From the NCBI GenBank assembly GCA_017612755.1, contig JAGAFH010000015.1, forward strand, positions 1 to 5,311: a DNA stretch of 5,311 nucleotides, written 5' to 3'. The notes under the pieces were generated by a model. The model had not been told where the DNA came from. It saw only the letters and a list, made by a program, of their open reading frames with translations, and did no database searches. A program made the position numbers and the translations under genes. Shown piece after piece: positions 1-5,311 of this stretch. Position 1 is the first letter of the stretch. Each line of letters begins with the position of its first letter. The DNA comes from Clostridiales bacterium (GTDB lineage: Bacteria > Bacillota > Clostridia > Saccharofermentanales > Saccharofermentanaceae).

Positions 1-990
1 ACTGCCATCCTTCTCATGATAACTATCATCGTATTCGTGGTGATGTATATCTGTGCAGTAGTATTCATAGGAAAAGGCTTTGCAAAGCCCCAGTCCTTCC
101 TCAATATCCTTAACGAAAATGCAGCGCTCATCGTCCTTTCCTGCGGCATGAGCCTGGTAATGATCACCGGCGGTATCGATATCTCCGTAGGTCAGGTAAC
201 AGCCCTCGTCTGTATGGCATGCGCCGTCCATCTGGACTTCCACGGAGGAAGTGTATTTACGTCACTTCTCATCGCTCTCGGTATCGGCCTTGCCTTTGGT
301 CTGGTACAGGGATTCCTGGTAGCTTATCTTAATATCCAGCCCTTCATTGTCACCTTGGCGGGACTGTTCTTTGCCAAAGGTATGACCACCATAATAAATG
401 CCACCCAGTTCAACGTCGAAAATGCAGAGTTCCAGGCCCTTAAAGCCGTAAGGATCACTGTTCCCGGACTTGGCGCGACCAACAAGGCAGGCAAGTACGT
501 TCCTGCCCACGTTGAGATCGGAGTTATCGTGGCGCTGGTCGTAGTTATCGTTCTTTTCGTAATGCTCAGATGGACAAAGCTCGGCAGAAGTTTCTACGCA
601 GTAGGCGGAAACAACCAGAGTGCCAATATGCTGGGTATCGACGTAAGATTTACTAAGTTTATGGCACACCTTCTCTGCGGTCTCTGCGCAGGTATCGGAG
701 GATTCGTTTACTTCATGCATGTAGGATCAGGATCTCCTTCCCACGCCAGCGGCGCCGAGATGAATGCCATCGCATCATCCATCATCGGAGGAACGATGCT
801 GACAGGCGGTGTCGGAAATATCGCAGGTACACTCTTCGGAGTCCTTTCACTCAGCACCATCAAGCAGATAGTTGCTTCGCTGGGACTTGACGAGGCATGG
901 TGGACCAATATTACAGTTGCAGCAATGCTCTGTATCTTCCTTCTTGTCCAGAGCGTTATCCTCTCCAGAAAGAACAAGAACAAGAAGTAA
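1..990 (+). CDS. yjfF: Sugar ABC transporter permease, YjfF/RbsC family (5' partial)
   Basis: Inner-membrane permease subunit of a ribose/galactofuranose-type ABC importer (BPD_transp_2 family). It would form the channel together with a partner permease, an ATPase and a periplasmic or lipoprotein binding protein encoded outside the window. The frame is open to the left edge (five codons, TAILL, precede the first ATG at 16). In E. coli YjfF, as I recall it, the matching methionine is internal, so the true start lies upstream and only a short N-terminus is missing. About nine hydrophobic segments are visible. Family signatures include GGIDISVGQ near the second membrane segment, TLAGLFFAKG, the GGNNQSANMLGI loop, and the C-terminal AIASSIIGGTMLTGGVG followed by a WWTNI motif. 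The WWT element resembles YjfF more than RbsC. The tail is lysine-rich (KNKNKK). Substrate is not readable from sequence; the araBD genes downstream suggest L-arabinose or an arabinofuranose. Sure of the family, less sure of the YjfF subgroup. Confidence 0.85.
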   Translation, partial: TAILLMITIIVFVVMYICAVVFIGKGFAKPQSFLNILNENAALIVLSCGMSLVMITGGIDISVGQVTALVCMACAVHLDFHGGSVFTSLLIALGIGLAFGLVQGFLVAYLNIQPFIVTLAGLFFAKGMTTIINATQFNVENAEFQALKAVRITVPGLGATNKAGKYVPAHVEIGVIVALVVVIVLFVMLRWTKLGRSFYAVGGNNQSANMLGIDVRFTKFMAHLLCGLCAGIGGFVYFMHVGSGSPSHASGAEMNAIASSIIGGTMLTGGVGNIAGTLFGVLSLSTIKQIVASLGLDEAWWTNITVAAMLCIFLLVQSVILSRKNKNKK

Positions 991-1025
991 TCTGAGATGT
1001 TGAGTTGTTGGTTGTTTGATTGATG

Positions 1026-1069
1026 CGGGAGGCAGATCCCGGAAACGAAACGGGATCTGCTCTTTCCCG
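1026..1069 (+). terminator. Strong inverted repeat between permease and kinase genes; possible terminator, attenuator or operator
   Basis: A perfect 10-bp inverted repeat, GCAGATCCCG (1032-1041) and CGGGATCTGC (1051-1060), encloses a 9-base purine-rich loop. A second 5-bp arm pair, CGGGA (1026-1030) and TCCCG (1065-1069), can close outside it across a small asymmetric internal loop. This is the strongest hairpin I found in the window and it lies in the only intergenic gap. It could end or reduce transcription after the permease gene. However, the bases after the inner stem (TCTTTCCCG) are a poor uridine tract, so a classical intrinsic terminator is not certain. It could equally be an operator next to the TATAAT that follows, or an RNA processing/stability stem that sets different levels for transporter and enzymes. 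Confidence 0.45.
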
Positions 1070-1075
1070 TATAAT
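1070..1075 (+). promoter_or_regulatory. Candidate -10 element (TATAAT) upstream of araB
   Basis: An exact consensus -10 hexamer begins one base after the outer hairpin arm, 54 bases before the kinase start codon. At 16-18 bp spacing the -35 position falls in the hairpin loop and right arm and shows no TTGACA-like hexamer, and there is no extended -10 TG. It could therefore be an activator-dependent promoter, one controlled through the overlapping inverted repeat, or a chance match. Confidence 0.3.
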
Positions 1076-1114
1076 AGAAGACATCTGACGACATTTAAGA
1101 AATAAAGGAACCCT

Positions 1115-1122
1115 AAAGGAGG
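1115..1122 (+). promoter_or_regulatory. Ribosome binding site of araB
   Basis: AAAGGAGG is a near-perfect Shine-Dalgarno sequence seven bases before the ATG at 1130. It fixes the start of the kinase and argues for strong independent translation of araB after the intergenic region. Confidence 0.85.
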
Positions 1123-1129
1123 ATCAAGG

Positions 1130-2683
1130 ATGGAATTTAAGAATACTGCCCTTGGAATAGAACTCGGATCGACCAGGATAAAAGCTGTCCTTATTGATAA
1201 GGATCATATACCCGTGGCCTCGGGAGAATTCGAGTGGGAAAACAAGCTTGTTGACGGTATCTGGACATATTCTACAGACCTGATCCATGAAGGCATCCGT
1301 GGATGCTTTGCAAGCCTTAAGGAAGACGTATTCAAAAGATACGGTAAGAAACTTGATACGGTGGGTGCTATCGGAATATCTGCCATGATGCACGGATATC
1401 TTCCTTTTGATAAGGACGGGACCCAGCTGGCCGGTTTCCGCACCTGGAGAAATACGATCACGGGAGAAGCTGCAGAGAAACTGACGGATCTGTTTGGTTT
1501 TAACATTCCCCAGCGCTGGAGCATCGCCCATCTCTATCAGGCATACCTGAACAAAGAGGACCACGTTAAGGATATAGATTTTCTGACGACTCTGGCCGGA
1601 TATATCCACCGCCGTCTTACAGGCGAGAAGGTCATGGGTGTGGGAGAAGCATCCGGCATGTTCCCCATCGACAGCGATACATGCGATTACAGGGAAGACC
1701 TTATCGCTAAGTTTGATGCCCTTACGGGAATGGATCTTCGCAACATCCTTCCGAGAGTCCTTTCTGCCGGAGAATATGCAGGTGTCCTGACTTCAGAGGG
1801 CGCGCTTTTCCTTGATCCCACAGGCGATCTTAAGCCCGGTATCCCCGTAGCTCCCTGCGAAGGAGATGCAGGAACCGGAATGGTGGCTACGGATTCCGTA
1901 CGGGTCCGTACCGGAAATGTCAGTGCCGGTACTTCGGATTTTGCCATGATCGTTGTAGATCACAATCTGGGGGTACACCGGGAGATCGATATGGTAACTA
2001 CGCCTGACGGCGCTCCTGTCGCCATGGTACACTGCAATAACTGTACATCTGATATAAATGCCTGGGTAAACCTTTTCGGCGAGTTCGGAGAACTCATGGG
2101 AATAAAGGCTGATAAGGGAGAACTCTTTACAAAGCTCTTTAAGATCGCTCTGGAAGGCGATCCGGACTGCGGCGGGCTCATGTCCTTTAACTATTTCTCA
2201 GGCGAGGGCGTAACGGATCTTGATGAGGGACGTCCCGTATTCCTGAGGACCCCAGACAGCAGCTTTACCCTTGCCAACTTTATGAGGACCCATCTTCTTT
2301 CCGCTCTTGCAACACTTAAGATTGGAATGGATATCCTCCAGGGCACTGAAAATGTCACCATAGACAAGCTCTACGGTCACGGAGGTTTCTTTAAGACTCC
2401 CGAGGTGGGACAGAAGATGCTTTCCGCAGCTGTAGATGCTCCGGTCTCCGTTATGGAGACGGCAGGGGAAGGCGGACCTTACGGTATGGCGCTTCTGGCC
2501 GGTTATATGCTCTGGAAGGAAGAGGGAGAGACGCTTCCTGATTATCTTGATAATAATGTCTTCTCTGATTCGAAGAGCACGACTATAATGGCAGATGAGA
2601 AAGATGTCGCAGGATTCAGATCGTTCCTTACAAAGTATAAGGACGCTCTCAAGGTAGAAAAGACTGCGACGGAGGTTTACTAA
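1130..2683 (+). CDS. araB: FGGY-family carbohydrate kinase, probable L-ribulokinase
   Basis: A cytoplasmic sugar kinase of 517 residues, expected to phosphorylate L-ribulose to L-ribulose-5-phosphate with ATP. The two-domain FGGY fold is recognisable. The N-terminal phosphate-binding motif reads [10 protein letters not shown] (residues 9-18), with Glu11 where most family members have Asp. The conserved sugar-site region is around [11 protein letters not shown] and FRTWRNT (84-109). EGDAGTG (244-250) carries Asp246, the likely catalytic base. The C-terminal ATP-site block is [15 protein letters not shown] (416-430), ending with [13 protein letters not shown] (446-458). The length is shorter than E. 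coli AraB (about 566) and the sequence is closer to xylulokinase-like members; I recall very similar proteins serving as ribulokinase in Bacteroides arabinose operons. The call to ribulose rests on araD starting one base after its stop codon. Alternatives are a kinase for L-xylulose, D-xylulose or another ketose. Confidence 0.78.
   Translation: MEFKNTALGIELGSTRIKAVLIDKDHIPVASGEFEWENKLVDGIWTYSTDLIHEGIRGCFASLKEDVFKRYGKKLDTVGAIGISAMMHGYLPFDKDGTQLAGFRTWRNTITGEAAEKLTDLFGFNIPQRWSIAHLYQAYLNKEDHVKDIDFLTTLAGYIHRRLTGEKVMGVGEASGMFPIDSDTCDYREDLIAKFDALTGMDLRNILPRVLSAGEYAGVLTSEGALFLDPTGDLKPGIPVAPCEGDAGTGMVATDSVRVRTGNVSAGTSDFAMIVVDHNLGVHREIDMVTTPDGAPVAMVHCNNCTSDINAWVNLFGEFGELMGIKADKGELFTKLFKIALEGDPDCGGLMSFNYFSGEGVTDLDEGRPVFLRTPDSSFTLANFMRTHLLSALATLKIGMDILQGTENVTIDKLYGHGGFFKTPEVGQKMLSAAVDAPVSVMETAGEGGPYGMALLAGYMLWKEEGETLPDYLDNNVFSDSKSTTIMADEKDVAGFRSFLTKYKDALKVEKTATEVY
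2671..2675 (+). promoter_or_regulatory. Ribosome binding site of araD, inside the end of araB
   Basis: GGAGG lies within the last codons of the kinase gene, nine bases before the ATG at 2685. With only one base between the araB stop and the araD start, terminating ribosomes can reinitiate, so the two enzymes are probably translationally coupled. Confidence 0.8.
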
Positions 2684-2684
2684 G

Positions 2685-3386
2685 ATGCTGGAAGAACTGA
2701 AGAAGAAAGTATGTGAAGCGAATCTGCTATTACCGAAGTACGGTCTGGTAACTTTTACCTGGGGCAACGTAAGCGGAATCGACCGCGAAAAGGGCCTGGT
2801 GGTCATCAAGCCCTCAGGTGTTGAATACGATAATATGACTCCCGACGACATGGTCGTCGTAGATCTGGAGGGCAACAAAGTGGAAGGTAAGTGGAAACCC
2901 TCCAGTGATACTGCCACCCATGTGGTCCTCTACAATAATTTTCCGACCATAGGAGGAGTTGTGCATACGCATTCCCGCTGGGCGACGAGCTTTGCCCAGG
3001 CGGGACATGCGATCCCCTGCATGGGAACTACCCAGGGGGACTATTTCTACGGAGATATACCCTGCACGCGCCTCATGACTGATGAAGAGATAAAGGGCGA
3101 GTACGAAAAAGAGACCGGCAACGTTATCGTTGAGACCTTCAAAGGGAAAGATGCTGCATCGATCCCCGGCGTTCTCGTAAATTCCCACGGACCTTTCTCC
3201 TGGGGAAAGGATGCGGCTGATGCAGTCCACAATGCCGTGGTCATGGAAGAAGTGGCTTTTATGGATCTTCATGCTCTTATGCTGGAGCCGGGCAGAGGCC
3301 CCATGCAGCAGACACTGCTGGACAAGCACTACTTAAGGAAGCACGGAGCAAACGCCTATTACGGTCAGGATACCGACCGGCGTTGA
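2685..3386 (+). CDS. araD: L-ribulose-5-phosphate 4-epimerase
   Basis: A cytoplasmic zinc enzyme that interconverts L-ribulose-5-phosphate and D-xylulose-5-phosphate by retro-aldol cleavage, the last dedicated step of L-arabinose catabolism. The 233-residue protein follows E. coli AraD (231) almost end to end, from [18 protein letters not shown] through [47 protein letters not shown] and [18 protein letters not shown]. The zinc ligands His94, His96 and His168 are present, as is Asp75 of the SSD motif. Asp119 and Tyr226 match the E. coli catalytic Asp120 and Tyr229. After the canonical YYGQ end there are five extra residues (DTDRR), and exactly this tail overlaps the opposite-strand SGNH gene. 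UlaF and SgbE paralogues catalyse the same reaction in ascorbate or L-xylulose routes; the neighbouring kinase favours arabinose. I see no clear terminator after the stop codon. Confidence 0.95.
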   Translation: MLEELKKKVCEANLLLPKYGLVTFTWGNVSGIDREKGLVVIKPSGVEYDNMTPDDMVVVDLEGNKVEGKWKPSSDTATHVVLYNNFPTIGGVVHTHSRWATSFAQAGHAIPCMGTTQGDYFYGDIPCTRLMTDEEIKGEYEKETGNVIVETFKGKDAASIPGVLVNSHGPFSWGKDAADAVHNAVVMEEVAFMDLHALMLEPGRGPMQQTLLDKHYLRKHGANAYYGQDTDRR

Positions 3387-4144
3387 TGTTCCTGATATAA
3401 GACAGCGTAACTGTATAAGCCGACCCCATGCCTTATATTGGGATGCACGTTATCATACATATAACGGGAGGATCCTTCCTCCTGAATAACAGAATAAAGG
3501 ACCGGATACGGGTCTATGCAGATCCGGTCAGTCCCGTTGCACCAGTCACTTAATGCATCGGCAAATTCGTTGCGTCTGTTATCAACATCTTCGGGATACT
3601 CTATAAGTATCCAGGGAGCGATAAAATAGATCTTTGATCCGGGAGATATCACAGAAAGATGATCGGCAATGATCTCCAGATTTGAAACATATTCTTCGCC
3701 CGTAGATGCGCAATCGGCATCGTTGGGGAACATAACGTCGTTAACGCCTATAGCGATGATATATATATCTGCATTCGGAATAGTATCCATACATGCGATA
3801 ATGTCTCCGGTGGTGGCACCGGGACCTGAGACGTTGGAGATATCGCCTTTGATATACGGTCTTAAAGGTTCAAACCAGGTGACACCCCAGTTCGAGGATC
3901 CAGCGGTAATACTGTCGCCAACAAAACAGACGGACTTTCCGCTCTGCAGATCTTCATATAACTCACTGTCTTTCAGTTCTTCTGTCATATCACCATAAAA
4001 GTGCTTCGTTAGATAACGGGGCCAGGTGGCTAAATAGAATAAGAGGGCAGATAAAAGGACCAGGAGGAGGACCAGGATGACCGGAATTATCTTTCTGCTC
4101 TTATCATTCTGCTTCCGGGCTGTTCTGTTCATTTTCGTCTGCAT
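3365..4144 (-). CDS. Membrane-anchored SGNH/GDSL-family hydrolase
   Basis: A predicted 259-residue hydrolase held in the membrane by one N-terminal segment (about residues 20-39, [20 protein letters not shown]). The segment follows a basic stretch, so the catalytic domain should face outward. SGNH blocks are all visible: VGDSIT with nucleophile Ser78, a Gly in SGPGATTGD (about 107), IGVND with Asn135 for the oxyanion hole, and DNVHPN with Asp231 and His234 of the triad. Family members remove acyl or acetyl groups from polysaccharides, lipids or peptidoglycan; the substrate here is unknown. I chose the ATG at 4144 because GGGAG stands six bases upstream. The frame also has an ATG at 4234, but that lies inside the EAL-domain coding region and would add a charged stretch before the anchor; the ATG at 4132 has no ribosome site. 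The gene overlaps the upstream EAL gene by 41 bp and araD by 22 bp. Confidence 0.82.
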   Translation of the reverse strand: MQTKMNRTARKQNDKSRKIIPVILVLLLVLLSALLFYLATWPRYLTKHFYGDMTEELKDSELYEDLQSGKSVCFVGDSITAGSSNWGVTWFEPLRPYIKGDISNVSGPGATTGDIIACMDTIPNADIYIIAIGVNDVMFPNDADCASTGEEYVSNLEIIADHLSVISPGSKIYFIAPWILIEYPEDVDNRRNEFADALSDWCNGTDRICIDPYPVLYSVIQEEGSSRYMYDNVHPNIRHGVGLYSYAVLYQEHQRRSVS

Positions 4145-5311
4145 CTCTTTCTCCCAGTGTCGGTTCCTCTCTCTCCGGGATCCCGTTTCTAACCATCTTT
4201 TCAAGATATTCCTCTCCGGGCATGGGCTTTGCATAGTAATAACCCTGGATCATATCGCATCCTTCAGAGGCCAGGAAATCCACCTGCTCTTTGACCTCAA
4301 CGCCTTCCGCGACGATCTTCATGTTAAGGTTCTTGGCAAGCCTGATCGCTTCGCTTACTACGATCTCACCTCTTCCGTCAGTGGAGATGTCCCGGAAGAA
4401 ACCGGAGTCCAGCTTTAAGACGTCAAGAGGAAGATCCTTAAGGGAATTAAGGGAAGAGTAGCCTGAACCAAAGTCGTCCATGGACACGGCGAAGCCAAAG
4501 GACTGAAGCTTTGAGATCGTATTGAGCATTGCTTTCTTGTCATCGAAGAAGGCGCTCTCTGTGAGTTCTATCTCGATGAGTGATGTGGGGCATCCTTCAT
4601 TCTCCACGATCTTTCTGATCTGATCTGCAAGATCGTTTTCGATAAAGTGCGCCCTGGAAATATTGACCGATACGGGAACGCACTCATATCCCTCATCCAG
4701 CCATTTCTTCTGATCTTTTGCCACGTGCCTGAGCATGTAGTGGTCTATCTCGGTAATGAAACCGTTCTGTTCGAAGATAGGTATGAACTTTCCGGGAGGA
4801 ACGAAACCGAACTCGGGAGAGATCCATCTTATAAGCGCTTCTGCACCACGGAGCTCATCTGTCCTCGGGTCATACTTAGGCTGATAATAGACTTTGAATT
4901 CTTCGTTTTCGACAGCTTTTTCCTGGGATTCATGTACGCTGTCGATCCACTTCTGGTCTTCCACCAGCTTCTCGTCAAAGAAATATACGCTGGAATCGTC
5001 ATTGTCTTCTCCGGCGATCCTGGCATTACATGCGTTATTATATTCGCGGTCCAGATCCACATTGGAGAGCTTGAACTTCTTGCCGCTGGCAGCATCTTCC
5101 AGAAGTACTACTCCGGCATGGAAATTAAAGTGATGGTGGTCATCTGTCTTCCCGAGTTTTTCGATGATATCCCACAGGCGTTTTTCGAGAGAATCCTTAT
5201 CCTCGTATTTAAGGAGCAGCGCAAAGTTGGAGGAGCCGGTATGGGAGGCGATCTCCTGATCGTCAGTCTCCCCGTCCAGAAGCCTGAAGACATCAGAGAG
5301 TTTTTCTTCTC
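4104..5311 (-). CDS. GGDEF-EAL protein with degenerate GGDEF and intact EAL domain (5' partial): predicted cyclic di-GMP phosphodiesterase
   Basis: The visible 401 residues are the C-terminal part of a cyclic di-GMP turnover protein; the frame is open without a stop to the right edge, so the N-terminus lies outside. Residues 1 to about 95 look like the end of a GGDEF domain: IASHTGSSNFALLLKYED aligns with the active-site loop, but GGDEF is replaced by GSSNF, and TDDQ stands where the RxxD inhibitory site would be. Cyclase activity is therefore not expected. After a linker ending near EEFKVYYQPKYD comes a full EAL domain with EALIRW (Glu157), VSVNIS (Asn216), ELTES (Glu248), MDDFGSGYSSL (Asp278, Asp279), DVLKLD (Lys299), AEGVE (Glu335) and QGYYYAKP (Gln355). 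These are the metal- and substrate-binding positions of active phosphodiesterases, so hydrolysis of cyclic di-GMP to pGpG is predicted. The tail is short and acidic. A GTG at 5060 is not the start, because domain homology continues upstream of it. The gene lies directly upstream of the SGNH gene. Confidence 0.92.
   Translation of the reverse strand, partial: EEKLSDVFRLLDGETDDQEIASHTGSSNFALLLKYEDKDSLEKRLWDIIEKLGKTDDHHHFNFHAGVVLLEDAASGKKFKLSNVDLDREYNNACNARIAGEDNDDSSVYFFDEKLVEDQKWIDSVHESQEKAVENEEFKVYYQPKYDPRTDELRGAEALIRWISPEFGFVPPGKFIPIFEQNGFITEIDHYMLRHVAKDQKKWLDEGYECVPVSVNISRAHFIENDLADQIRKIVENEGCPTSLIEIELTESAFFDDKKAMLNTISKLQSFGFAVSMDDFGSGYSSLNSLKDLPLDVLKLDSGFFRDISTDGRGEIVVSEAIRLAKNLNMKIVAEGVEVKEQVDFLASEGCDMIQGYYYAKPMPGEEYLEKMVRNGIPEREEPTLGERDADENEQNSPEAE
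4151..4155 (-). promoter_or_regulatory. Ribosome binding site that decides the SGNH start
   Basis: On the minus strand GGGAG is followed by AAAGAG and then the ATG at 4144. It lies inside the EAL reading frame, so the hydrolase is probably translated from the same transcript. It supports the 259-residue product over the longer and shorter alternatives. Confidence 0.6.

Noticed and set aside
16..990. Permease starting at the ATG at 16
   Set aside because: The frame is open upstream to the edge and family comparison places this methionine inside the protein, so the gene is treated as partial.
998..1024. TTG-rich run as a tandem repeat or -35 element
   Set aside because: The units are irregular (short TTG/GTTG steps), and the TTGATT at 1016-1021 has no -10 at a normal distance; at most low-complexity spacer.
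1124..1609. Minus-strand reading frame opposite the start of araB
   Set aside because: It lies wholly opposite a well-conserved kinase, shows no recognisable domain and covers the araB ribosome site; a shadow of the real gene.
2198..2917. Long minus-strand reading frame (239 codons) across the araB/araD junction
   Set aside because: Composition is serine/arginine/leucine-rich and irregular, there is no domain, and both opposite-strand genes are strongly conserved.
4145..4234. Longer SGNH protein starting at the ATG at 4234
   Set aside because: This stretch is the conserved end of the EAL domain read in another frame; the added 30 residues are highly charged and precede the membrane anchor, and the ATG at 4144 has a better ribosome site.
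4077..4418. Plus-strand reading frame opposite the EAL/SGNH junction
   Set aside because: Its hydrophobic start is the complement of the leucine-rich anchor and EAL codons; no ribosome site or family was recognised.
4104..5060. EAL gene starting at the GTG at 5060
   Set aside because: The same frame is open for another 83 codons to the window edge and encodes GGDEF-like sequence (SHTGSSNFALLL), so the GTG is an internal valine codon.
1..5311. Mobile elements, CRISPR repeats, tRNA/rRNA genes, riboswitches
   Set aside because: No transposase-like sequence, regular repeat-spacer pattern, cloverleaf or rRNA-like stretch was seen; nearly all the window is accounted for by five coding regions.

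Overview
The window most likely comes from an anaerobic, probably gut- or rumen-associated Clostridia (Bacillota, Lachnospiraceae-like). This is an inference from strong AGGAGG-type ribosome binding sites, moderate base composition with free use of AGA/AGG and ATA codons, and the mix of genes (a sugar ABC transporter, an arabinose kinase of the type I also associate with Bacteroides, and a GGDEF/EAL protein). No sequence here fixes the genus.

Layout: two gene blocks face each other. The plus-strand block (1-3386) is a pentose-uptake and catabolism operon. It holds the 3' part of a YjfF/RbsC-type sugar ABC permease (open at the left edge), a 139-bp intergenic region with a strong inverted repeat and a perfect TATAAT, an FGGY carbohydrate kinase that is probably L-ribulokinase (araB), and, one base later, L-ribulose-5-phosphate 4-epimerase (araD). 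The minus-strand block (5311-3365) is a signalling/envelope pair: a GGDEF-EAL protein whose 5' end lies beyond the right edge, followed by a membrane-anchored SGNH/GDSL hydrolase whose start overlaps the end of the EAL gene. The two blocks meet tail to tail, with araD and the SGNH gene overlapping by 22 bp. The window is almost entirely coding; 991-1129 is the only real gap.

How the genes may work together: the permease would import a pentose (or a furanose sugar), an isomerase not present in the window (araA) would make L-ribulose, the kinase would phosphorylate it, and AraD would make D-xylulose-5-phosphate for the pentose phosphate/phosphoketolase routes. On the other strand, the GGDEF domain has lost its active-site motif (GSSNF in place of GGDEF) while the EAL domain keeps all expected catalytic residues, so the protein is predicted to degrade cyclic di-GMP. 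Its overlap with an extracytoplasmic SGNH hydrolase suggests co-expression and possibly a shared role in surface polysaccharide or envelope behaviour; that link is inference.

I see no RNA genes, CRISPR arrays, insertion sequences or attachment sites. Nothing here looks like a wholly new system. The points most worth a second look are the intergenic hairpin/promoter, the EAL-SGNH coupling, and the tail-to-tail overlap.
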